Program-made: the position numbers and the translations under genes
The notes under the pieces: model-generated
Seen by the model: only the letters and a program-made list of their open reading frames with translations
Told to the model about the DNA's origin: nothing
Databases searched by the model: none
Source of the DNA: Anaerolineales bacterium
GTDB taxonomy: Bacteria > Chloroflexota > Anaerolineae > Anaerolineales > Villigracilaceae
Assembly: GCA_025966435.1 (NCBI GenBank)
Contig: JAICRQ010000084.1
Coordinates: forward strand, 1-10,007
DNA length: 10,007 nt
Direction of reading: 5' to 3'
Part shown: one piece after another, positions 1 to 6,098 of the stretch
How positions within the stretch are numbered: the stretch's first letter is position 1
How the letters are laid out: each line of letters opens with the position of its first letter

Positions 1-512
1 AGCGTGACGCGCGCAGTATGATCCACCAGATAACCCGCCGCAGACGTACCATCTACGACCTGACGGAACACGCCATACTCGTGCCACACCTTTGCCAGTT
101 CAGGTTCCGAGCCACTCAGACCAATGAAATTCTGATTGAAATGGCTCACGTATTCCTGCACGCGCTCGGGCGTATCGCGTTGCGGGTCAACGGTCACGAA
201 CAGGACCTGAACTTGTTCGGATCGTTCGCCAAGTTCTCCCAGCGCCTGGTTGAGTTCTGCCATGGTTGTGGGGCAGATATCCGGGCAGGATGTATACCCA
301 AAGAACAGTGCAATAACCTTCCCGCGCACCTGACTCAGCTGAAAGTCGTTTCCGGCGGCACGGGTTAATTCGATCTCCGGCGCGACCGGATACGGCTCGG
401 CGTAGGTGGTCCCACGAAAACTATCTGGCTTCGAAAACAGGATCACGCCAGCAGCTACCGCGCCAACGATCAGAAATACCATCAACCCCACCAAAAGTGT
501 TTTTCTATCCAT
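1..512 (-). CDS. sco1: SCO1/SenC-family copper chaperone for cytochrome oxidase (3' end cut by window)
   Basis: A membrane-anchored, thioredoxin-fold protein that in its family delivers copper to the CuA centre of oxidase subunit II, or keeps its cysteines reduced, on the outer face of the membrane. The visible part is 170 codons. Residues about 5-26 form a single hydrophobic anchor. The metal/redox motif is CPDIC (C76 and C80), preceded by FFGYTS, and VTVDPQRDTP is the usual SCO strand-turn motif. The third copper ligand is H165 in VDHTARVT. The gene runs off the left edge a few residues after this histidine, so only the C-terminal end is missing. Two ATG codons are adjacent (515 and 512). 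I chose 512 because AGGA then sits 6 nt upstream; from 515 the spacing is too short. It follows the oxidase genes on the same strand, downstream of a terminator hairpin, which fits a role in oxidase assembly. Family assignment is firm. Confidence 0.93.
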   Translation of the reverse strand, partial: MDRKTLLVGLMVFLIVGAVAAGVILFSKPDSFRGTTYAEPYPVAPEIELTRAAGNDFQLSQVRGKVIALFFGYTSCPDICPTTMAELNQALGELGERSEQVQVLFVTVDPQRDTPERVQEYVSHFNQNFIGLSGSEPELAKVWHEYGVFRQVVDGTSAAGYLVDHTARVT

Positions 513-537
513 CATACTTCCTATAATCTAGCTGAAA

Positions 538-567
538 ATCGGGGCGACCAAGCCTGGTCGCCCCGAT
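538..567 (-). terminator. Rho-independent-type hairpin after the oxidase operon
   Basis: A perfect 13-bp inverted repeat (538-550 pairs with 555-567) with the 4-nt loop 551-554. The stem is GC-rich (GGGGCGACC core). On the minus strand the stem runs directly into a short TTTT stretch. It starts 36 nt after the stop codon of the subunit IV-III gene and ends 25 nt before the SCO1 start, so it most likely ends or attenuates the oxidase transcript. The U-run is short, so read-through into SCO1 is possible. Confidence 0.8.
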
Positions 568-603
568 CTTAATTCTTCCCAACAACTGCAGGTTGAAGGA
601 CGA

Positions 604-1380
604 CTAATGCACTGCTGTTCCAATCAAATACAGCGCGGGGTAAAAGAAAATCCATACAACATCAACAAAGTGCCAGTAGACGGCAGCCGCCTCCACAGGG
701 TAACTCTTGACATCATACAAACCGCGCCTGCCATTGATCCAAACAATCGCCAGCAGGATCAGACCCGTGAAAACGTGGAAGGCGTGCATCCCTGTCATCA
801 TAAAAAAGGCGGCGCCGGCTGTGCTGCCGCTGGGCGTTATTCCTTCATGGATGGCGAGACGCCACTCGACAAGAACCACACCGAGCAGAAATCCCAACCC
901 CAGAATGAAGGTGAGGGCGATATTCTTCAAGAATCCCTGTCGATCCCCATTGCGCATGAGCGTTTCGCCGCGATTCATGAAGAAGGAGGAGACGAGCAGC
1001 ACGGTTGTTACAGCCAGCCCCAGCGTCTGGTTCAGCTCCGGCCGTGAAAGCCCGAGCAGGTTAATGCGCACAACCATCAATCCGGCAAAGACGAACGCAT
1101 CGGAAATGAGGAAGAGCCAAAGACCCAGGCGGTTCGTGCCGGCTTTAAAATCGTACGAGGCATCGTCCACTTCCGATTCGAGATTGAGCTTATACACATG
1201 CATGTAATAATAGATGACCAATGCCGCTTTCACCAGCGCCACGACGACCAGCAGGACGACCGAATTAAACGTAATCGCGACAAAGAACTCAAGCGCTGTC
1301 AGGATTGCCAGGTAGATAAAGATCAGAATGCCCTGGCTCAGCATGGACTTATTATCGTGTGTATGTACCATTGTTCCCAT
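604..1380 (-). CDS. ctaE: Fused cytochrome c oxidase subunit IV (N-terminal) and subunit III (C-terminal)
   Basis: A membrane protein of the aa3/caa3 oxidase complex, 258 aa. Residues about 14-66 look like the small bacterial subunit IV (CtaF/COX4_pro): two helices ending in KAALVIYYYMHVYKL. A short acidic linker (about 67-80) follows. Residues about 83-258 are a five-helix subunit III, with LWLFLISDAFVFAG near 87-100, MTGMHAFHVFTG near 195-206, and YWHFVDVVWIFFYPALY near 235-251; these are the typical COX3 signatures. Subunit III helps sustain turnover and proton uptake; subunit IV is an accessory helical pair. The two are usually separate genes (ctaE and ctaF), here joined in one frame in the order IV-III. 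The start at 1380 has GAGGA about 12 nt upstream; an in-frame ATG three codons later is an alternative. It lies 19 nt after the subunit I gene. Subunit III identity is very firm; subunit IV rests on the pattern of the helix pair. Confidence 0.92.
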   Translation of the reverse strand: MGTMVHTHDNKSMLSQGILIFIYLAILTALEFFVAITFNSVVLLVVVALVKAALVIYYYMHVYKLNLESEVDDASYDFKAGTNRLGLWLFLISDAFVFAGLMVVRINLLGLSRPELNQTLGLAVTTVLLVSSFFMNRGETLMRNGDRQGFLKNIALTFILGLGFLLGVVLVEWRLAIHEGITPSGSTAGAAFFMMTGMHAFHVFTGLILLAIVWINGRRGLYDVKSYPVEAAAVYWHFVDVVWIFFYPALYLIGTAVH

Positions 1381-1399
1381 TGTTTATATTTGTCCTCGA

Positions 1400-3496
1400 T
1401 TAGTGGCGATGTGGCTGGACTTCTGGCTCTGTTGTAAATTCAATATGCTTCTGTCCATTGGGTGAAAATTCTACGTATTTGGAATCTTTCAAGCCATAGT
1501 CATACGGTTCGCCAACCACTTCGAAGGGAACATCGTAGTTATGGACCGGCATGGGAGAGGGGACCTGCCATTCCGGAGACCGCGAATTCCAGAGATTGCC
1601 TTCCGCCTTCTCACCATGCTTGATGCTGTGGAAGAGATTGATAATGAAAATCAACACGGAAAGCGCAATGAGGTAACCGCCAATCGTCATGATGAGCTGG
1701 GCAAAGTCAAACCCAAGCGCCGGATCATAATCGACAATACGGCGGCGCATCCCTCTGAGACCAATTAACATCATTCCCAGAGTCAGGACGAAGAACGAGG
1801 GCGTCATCATCCAGAAATGGACCTTGCCCCAGAATTCATTCATACGGCGGCCTGTAGCTTTGGGGAACCAGTAATAAATGGCAGCAAAAAACGGAAAGAC
1901 AAAGCCGCCAAAAATCGTATCGTGGAAATGACCAACGACCCAGTACGTGTCATGCAGATGCAGATCCAGAGCGATGGCGGCGTTCGGGGGACCTGTAAGC
2001 CCGCCCATCAGGAACACAATGATCGCACCGAGCACAAAAAGCATGGGCGTAGGCGTCTCGATCTTGCCTCCCCACATCGTTGCCACCCAAGAGAAGAACT
2101 TCACACCGGTAGGCACCGCCACAAGCAATGTGCTGTACATGAACGGCACCCGCAGGTACTCGTTCATGCCAGAGGTAAACATGTGATGCGCCCAGACTGT
2201 AAAGCCAACCAGCGCGATTCCCAGGGAAGACATGGCGACCCAGCGATACCCAAACAACGGCTTACGCACGAACACAGGCAGCAGTTCGGAAATCACGCCC
2301 AGCCCTGGCAACACAAAGACGTACACTGCCGGATGCGAATAGAACCAGAAGAGATGCTGGAACAGTACGGGGTTTCCGCCTCGGGCTGCATCGAAGAACG
2401 GCATACCGAACAGACGCTGGAACATCACTAACTGGAAGGAAAGACCGATCAACTGCGTGGCTGTGAGCGCAATAATAGATGTCGCGACCGATGCCCAGAC
2501 CAGGATTGGCAGGCGCATGGCAGACATTCCTTTGGCGCGCAGGCGAACGACAGTTGCAATAACATTCAGCGACCCCAGGATGGATGACCAGCCTGCGGTG
2601 AATACGCCGAGGAAAAACATCTGCATACCCACAGGGGCACGAGCAGAAAGTGGTGGATAGCCCGTCCAGCCTGTATCAAACCCGCCGAGCACTAGGCTCA
2701 AGAGCATGAGTACAGAGGCGGGAACAGACACCCAATAAGCAAAGGCATTCAGTCGTGGAAACGCCATATCCTGCGCGCCAACTAGGAACGGCACAGCGTA
2801 GTTCATGATGCCCGAAATTCCGAGCAGGATCGATATGATCATGATGATCCCATGCAGGGACATGAGAGTGTTGTAGATCTGGGGGCCAGTTTGATTAAAC
2901 AGCCTGAGTTCTGTGGTCAGGAACTGTAACTGAGAGGCAGCCAGCTCTGTGCGGAAGATCATGGCAAAAGTACCGCCAATGGCAATCAAAACCAGCGCCG
3001 TGATTGTATACTGAATACCGATCACTTTATGGTCTAGGGAAACCCCGAAATACTTCTCCCAACCGGGTTCATCGGCATGATGCTCAGGCGTATCGATCCC
3101 GCGCGACCATTGCACCCAGTCGTGGACGACGCCCACCCCAAAGAGGAACGATACGACACCGACCAGCGCACCAACCACCCAGGCGGGCTCGCTGAACAAG
3201 TACACACCAAATATGTTGTCCAGCCCCATCAGGGCGCGGATGCCTGTGATTAGCAGTGCACCCAGAAGCGTCCCCACCACTTGGTAAACAAGGCCGCGTG
3301 TAATCCCGCGATAGCCGTATATACCAAAGAAGAAGGCAGTTACGGCAAAGAGAATGGCAAATGCCGCGCCAACCGGACCAGATGTATTTAGTGCGCCAGA
3401 AATTAAGGCATCCAGGCCCAATCCAATTCCATAGCCGATTGCCCCCGCAATGACCAATAGCAGCAATCCTTTCCAAACAGGACTTATATTCCTCAT
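1400..3496 (-). CDS. ctaD: Cytochrome c oxidase subunit I (type A2 heme-copper oxidase) with N-terminal membrane extension
   Basis: The catalytic subunit, which reduces O2 to water at heme a3-CuB and pumps protons. 698 aa from the chosen ATG at 3496, which has GGAGG 6 nt upstream; an in-frame ATG at 3511 adds five residues but has no good ribosome site. Heme a ligands are H215 (SLHG) and H525; the heme a3 ligand is H523 (VGHFHDT). CuB ligands are H388, H437 and H438 (AHHMF), with Y392 as the cross-linked tyrosine. K466 (TGVKFFSW) marks the K channel, and D243 in AQDMAFPRLN the D-channel entrance. Helix VI reads YSHPAVY, where many A1 oxidases have GHPEVY, so the gating Glu is absent and the A2 Tyr-Ser motif is present. 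The canonical COX1 start (YFGVSLDHKVIG) comes only at about residue 149; the extra stretch holds about four hydrophobic helices. It starts 16 nt after the subunit II stop. Very firm. Confidence 0.97.
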   Translation of the reverse strand: MRNISPVWKGLLLLVIAGAIGYGIGLGLDALISGALNTSGPVGAAFAILFAVTAFFFGIYGYRGITRGLVYQVVGTLLGALLITGIRALMGLDNIFGVYLFSEPAWVVGALVGVVSFLFGVGVVHDWVQWSRGIDTPEHHADEPGWEKYFGVSLDHKVIGIQYTITALVLIAIGGTFAMIFRTELAASQLQFLTTELRLFNQTGPQIYNTLMSLHGIIMIISILLGISGIMNYAVPFLVGAQDMAFPRLNAFAYWVSVPASVLMLLSLVLGGFDTGWTGYPPLSARAPVGMQMFFLGVFTAGWSSILGSLNVIATVVRLRAKGMSAMRLPILVWASVATSIIALTATQLIGLSFQLVMFQRLFGMPFFDAARGGNPVLFQHLFWFYSHPAVYVFVLPGLGVISELLPVFVRKPLFGYRWVAMSSLGIALVGFTVWAHHMFTSGMNEYLRVPFMYSTLLVAVPTGVKFFSWVATMWGGKIETPTPMLFVLGAIIVFLMGGLTGPPNAAIALDLHLHDTYWVVGHFHDTIFGGFVFPFFAAIYYWFPKATGRRMNEFWGKVHFWMMTPSFFVLTLGMMLIGLRGMRRRIVDYDPALGFDFAQLIMTIGGYLIALSVLIFIINLFHSIKHGEKAEGNLWNSRSPEWQVPSPMPVHNYDVPFEVVGEPYDYGLKDSKYVEFSPNGQKHIEFTTEPEVQPHRH

Positions 3497-3512
3497 AATC
3501 ATCCTCCGCATC

Positions 3513-4529
3513 TTATCTCAGCGTTGTGATATACGCGATGATATCTGCGATTTGTTCCTCTGTAAAACTATATGTTGGCATGAGCTGGTTTTCAAAACCA
3601 GCTACGATCTTCGCCTGCGGCGCACTAATCGACTCGTGAACGTACGCCTCATCCACAACGACCGTACTGCCGTCCGTTAATTCCTCGGTCCTTCCAATCA
3701 GACCAAACCAGGTGGGACCGATCCCCGGCGCGCCGTTGATCGAATGACAGGCGGCGCAGCCATTTGCCGAGACCAATGCCTGGCCGCGTCCCTCCGGTGT
3801 TTGAGAGGCTGTCACGGCCTCATCCAGGGCAACATCAAACCAGGCATCGAATTCTTCCTGAGAAGAGATAATGACGGGGTTTTCCATAAAGGCGTGAGAG
3901 GTCCCGCACAGTTCCGCACAGCGAACCTTATAACTCCCCTCCAGCGTTGGTGTAATTCGAAGCTCGGTGATACGCCCGGGCACCACATCCTGCTTGAGGC
4001 GGAACTCAGGCACCCAGAAAGAATGGATCACATCGTTCGAGGTCATACGGAAGAGGACCTGCTGTCCTACTGGAAGATGCAATTCCTTCGAAACAACGGT
4101 CACCCCATTAACCGACGGATATTCAAATGTCCAGTCCCACTGTAGACCAGTGACCCTCACCACCATGGCTTGCGGGTCCACTCGCTGAGTTGCCGCCAGG
4201 TTGATTGCGCCGAGATATGCATACGCCATCACAATAAACAGCGGAACGATTGTCCACGCGATCTCCAACCGGGTATTGCCCTCCATGTGTTCGGCATCTG
4301 TGGTGTCGCCCTTGCGACGGCGAAACACAATCAGGCTGTATGTGAGTGGAGCCACAATCAGGGCAAACAGAAAAGACATGGCAATCACTTCGAGATTCCA
4401 CATCCAATCGACATCGACTGCCTGTGCACTGGCCACAACTGGCATCAATCCGGCAGAATCCAGGCCAATATAAATAAGAACAGACATAACAATGACCAAA
4501 ATTCCCACAATGATGAAATGTCGTCGCAT
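3513..4529 (-). CDS. ctaC: Cytochrome c oxidase subunit II with C-terminal cytochrome c domain (caa3 type)
   Basis: Carries electrons from cytochrome c or directly from its own heme to the oxidase core. 338 aa from the ATG at 4529, which has GAGGAG about 10 nt upstream; longer reading to 4574 adds an implausible charged leader. Three hydrophobic segments lie near 3-22, 45-68 and 90-107. The cupredoxin domain holds aromatic QWDWTFEYP and the CuA ligands H169, C204, E206 (backbone), C208, H212 and M215, in the C-x3-C-x3-H-x2-M pattern. A c-type heme domain fills about 248-338, with C258-x2-C261-H262 (CAACH) and a likely axial M317 in LMPTY. This fused cytochrome c is what defines caa3 oxidases, as in Bacillus and Thermus. 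It is the first gene of the II-I-(IV-III) operon, downstream of a good promoter candidate. Very firm. Confidence 0.97.
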   Translation of the reverse strand: MRRHFIIVGILVIVMSVLIYIGLDSAGLMPVVASAQAVDVDWMWNLEVIAMSFLFALIVAPLTYSLIVFRRRKGDTTDAEHMEGNTRLEIAWTIVPLFIVMAYAYLGAINLAATQRVDPQAMVVRVTGLQWDWTFEYPSVNGVTVVSKELHLPVGQQVLFRMTSNDVIHSFWVPEFRLKQDVVPGRITELRITPTLEGSYKVRCAELCGTSHAFMENPVIISSQEEFDAWFDVALDEAVTASQTPEGRGQALVSANGCAACHSINGAPGIGPTWFGLIGRTEELTDGSTVVVDEAYVHESISAPQAKIVAGFENQLMPTYSFTEEQIADIIAYITTLR

Positions 4530-4583
4530 ACGCTCTCTTCTCCTCAAAAAACGTAAGGGGTCCGCCCCAATCAAAACCGCCTA

Positions 4584-4612
4584 ACTGTACCAAATTTTCT
4601 AATATTTGTCAC
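4584..4612 (-). promoter_or_regulatory. Predicted sigma70-type promoter of the oxidase operon
   Basis: On the minus strand GTGACA (4607-4612) is separated by exactly 17 bp from TACAGT (4584-4589). Both are close to the consensus hexamers, and the intervening DNA is AT-rich. Transcription would start near 4577, giving a leader of about 48 nt before ctaC with GAGGAG in it. This lies in the 136-bp gap between bcp and ctaC. Predicted by eye only. Confidence 0.55.
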
Positions 4613-4665
4613 GAATTTCACAGGTTAAGAATCCAACTCGCGCCTTATCAAAGGCTTGCTGCCAC

Positions 4666-5133
4666 TTAACTAGGAACACCCAGCGCGGAAAGCACTTCCA
4701 TGCTATGCTCCGCAGGGCGCACTTTCTCAAACACTTTTACGATCTTCCCATTTTCATCGATCAGAAATGTCGTACGAAGCACCCCTTCGTATTCCCTGCC
4801 CATAAACTTTTTCGGACCCCAAACACCATACAAATCACAAACCTTGTGACCTTCATCTGCCAGCAATGGAAAAGGCAACTGGAATTTCTGCTTGAATTTC
4901 ACATGTGATTTAACAGTATCTGGGCTGACGCCGAGGATCTGGACGCCTGCATTTTCATAGGCAGAATAATCATCGCGGAAGTTGCAGGCTTCCTTAGTGC
5001 AGCCCGGTGTGTCGTCTGCCGGGTAGAAATATAAGACCACATTCCTTCCACGAAAGTCGGACAATTTACGCGGGACGTTTGTATCATCAAGCAATTCAAA
5101 ATCGGGTGCAGGAATCCCAGCGGGAAGTGGCAT
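4666..5133 (-). CDS. bcp: Thioredoxin-dependent thiol peroxidase, Bcp/PrxQ family
   Basis: A cytoplasmic peroxiredoxin that reduces H2O2 and organic hydroperoxides using thioredoxin-type donors. 155 aa, the normal length for the family. The peroxidatic cysteine is C45 in DTPGCTKEAC, with T42 and P43 forming the active-site loop. The resolving cysteine is C50, five residues on, the typical PrxQ arrangement with both cysteines in one helix. R120 in GVLRTTFLID is the conserved active-site arginine. AAGGAG lies about 8 nt before the ATG, a strong ribosome site. It has its own predicted promoter and lies upstream of the oxidase operon in the same direction; a link to oxygen use is plausible but is an inference from position only. 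Family assignment is very firm. Confidence 0.96.
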   Translation of the reverse strand: MPLPAGIPAPDFELLDDTNVPRKLSDFRGRNVVLYFYPADDTPGCTKEACNFRDDYSAYENAGVQILGVSPDTVKSHVKFKQKFQLPFPLLADEGHKVCDLYGVWGPKKFMGREYEGVLRTTFLIDENGKIVKVFEKVRPAEHSMEVLSALGVPS

Positions 5134-5160
5134 GAGTTAGTCTCCTTACTCGTTAAGTGT

Positions 5161-5166
5161 ATTATA
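5161..5166 (-). promoter_or_regulatory. Consensus -10 element (TATAAT) of the bcp promoter
   Basis: On the minus strand a perfect TATAAT lies 27 nt upstream of the bcp ATG. The start of transcription would fall near 5154, leaving a leader of about 20 nt that contains the AAGGAG ribosome site (5142-5147). No good -35 hexamer is visible at 16-18 bp; the upstream DNA is T-rich. Confidence 0.5.
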
Positions 5167-5222
5167 ACTTCAAATAAAAACGCGCGCTTTGATCAGCATA
5201 CTGCTAACGACAAATTAATGTA

Positions 5223-5627
5223 TTATTTCAATGTGCGGATAAAGGAAACTGTCTGCCAGATCTGTTCATCCGACAGAATCCCTTTCCAGGCGACCATAGA
5301 GGTACCAGGCTTGCCCTCGCGAATACGCCAGAACAAAAAGTCGTCGCCGGAAGCAGCCTGTATGCTCGCTAAATTTCTCGGTCTCGGGTCTAGCGACTGC
5401 CCCGCCGGACCGTCGCCATGTCCCTGCGGACCGTGGCACATCTCACAATTCGTGCGAAATACTTCTGCCCCTGCGCTCGCCGCCTCGGCTCCCAGAGGAT
5501 TCGTCAAACCGGCATAGTCAGCTGGCACCGGCGCCAGCGTCGCATTTTCGGCAGAGGTGGTGGAACTTCCACCACAGGCTGTCAGAAGTAGGACCCCCAC
5601 CACAATCATTAAAAAGATTTTTCGCAT
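5223..5627 (-). CDS. Lipoprotein cytochrome c (single heme, class I-like)
   Basis: A small electron carrier tethered to the outer face of the membrane. 134 aa from the ATG at 5627. The N-terminus is a lipoprotein signal: MRK, a hydrophobic stretch, and the lipobox LTAC with lipidated C18, followed by a Ser/Thr-rich flexible linker to about residue 45. The heme c motif is C61-x2-C64-H65 (CEMCH) in a stretch ending HGDGPAG, and the likely axial ligand is M111 in GTSMVAW. The C-terminal helix SDEQIWQTVSFIRTLK is typical of cytochrome c domains. For the start, AAGGTG lies 7 nt upstream; a longer frame reaches 5723 but would bury the lipoprotein signal. It lies between the response regulator and bcp. 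It could donate electrons to the caa3 oxidase encoded next door, but no partner is proven. Confidence 0.9.
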   Translation of the reverse strand: MRKIFLMIVVGVLLLTACGGSSTTSAENATLAPVPADYAGLTNPLGAEAASAGAEVFRTNCEMCHGPQGHGDGPAGQSLDPRPRNLASIQAASGDDFLFWRIREGKPGTSMVAWKGILSDEQIWQTVSFIRTLK

Positions 5628-5726
5628 GCTCCTGCACCTTTTTCTTATTATTTCTCGCGTACAACAATTACCGCCACTCGCGGCGCTTCGTAAGTGACGG
5701 TGATTGAGCTTTTCCAGCGACACAGT

Positions 5727-6098
5727 TTACTTCAAAAAACCTGCCTTTTTCAATCCATCTTCCAAGGCGTCAATGGTGGCAGGCTTGATGATCATAATAT
5801 TCGCGCCAAGCCTCATCACTTTTCTGCGGGTCTCAGGCTGGTCATCGGATGTGATCACAAAGACAGGCACAGGAATCAGGCGAGGTTCACGCCGCAGGTA
5901 AGCAAGAATCTCCAGTCCATTCACCCCCGGCATATTGATATCAAGACAAATAAAATTCGGCGTAAAACCGCCCGCCAAAAGTTTCATGGCAGCGCCCGAG
6001 CCATATGCCGCGCGAGCCTTAAATCCCAGGACGTTCAACATCTGACCCAGAGCGTCTGCAGTGGTACGGTTGTCGTCGATGATCAGCGCTTCGGTCAT
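5727..6098 (-). CDS. Single-domain response regulator (CheY-like receiver)
   Basis: A 123-aa receiver domain with no output domain. It would be phosphorylated by a histidine kinase and act through protein contacts or as a phosphate relay. The acidic pocket is D8 and D9 (LIIDDN), the phospho-acceptor is D53 (CLDINMPGVNG), the switch residue is T83 (VITSDD), and K105 followed by P106 (IIKP) completes the active site. All canonical residues are present, so it should be functional. Its ATG overlaps the stop codon of the MoeA-PBP gene (ATGA, 6095-6098), and GGAGG lies 4 nt upstream inside that gene, so the two are probably translationally coupled. No kinase is in the window, so its signal and target are unknown. 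Confidence 0.93.
   Translation of the reverse strand: MTEALIIDDNRTTADALGQMLNVLGFKARAAYGSGAAMKLLAGGFTPNFICLDINMPGVNGLEILAYLRREPRLIPVPVFVITSDDQPETRRKVMRLGANIMIIKPATIDALEDGLKKAGFLK

Noticed and set aside
18..368. Plus-strand open frame of about 116 codons at the left edge
   Set aside because: It lies antisense to SCO1, whose CPDIC motif and conserved histidine are intact; the plus-strand product has no recognisable domain.
707..1207. Long plus-strand open frame over the subunit IV-III gene
   Set aside because: It is a mirror of a well-conserved membrane protein, is Arg/Ser/Pro-rich, and has no family features.
3497..3511. Upstream ATG codons (3511 and 3502) for subunit I
   Set aside because: GGAGG lies within or directly against these starts, so they lack a usable ribosome site; 3496 has GGAGG at 6 nt.
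4642..4655. Small inverted repeat (GCCTT/AAGGC, 4-nt loop) after bcp as a terminator
   Set aside because: The stem is only 5 bp and no T-run follows it on the minus strand.
5628..5726. Inverted repeat around the GGCG/CGCC stretch between the receiver and the cytochrome c gene as a terminator
   Set aside because: Only about 4 bp pair, and no proper T-run follows; I see no clear signal in this 99-bp gap.
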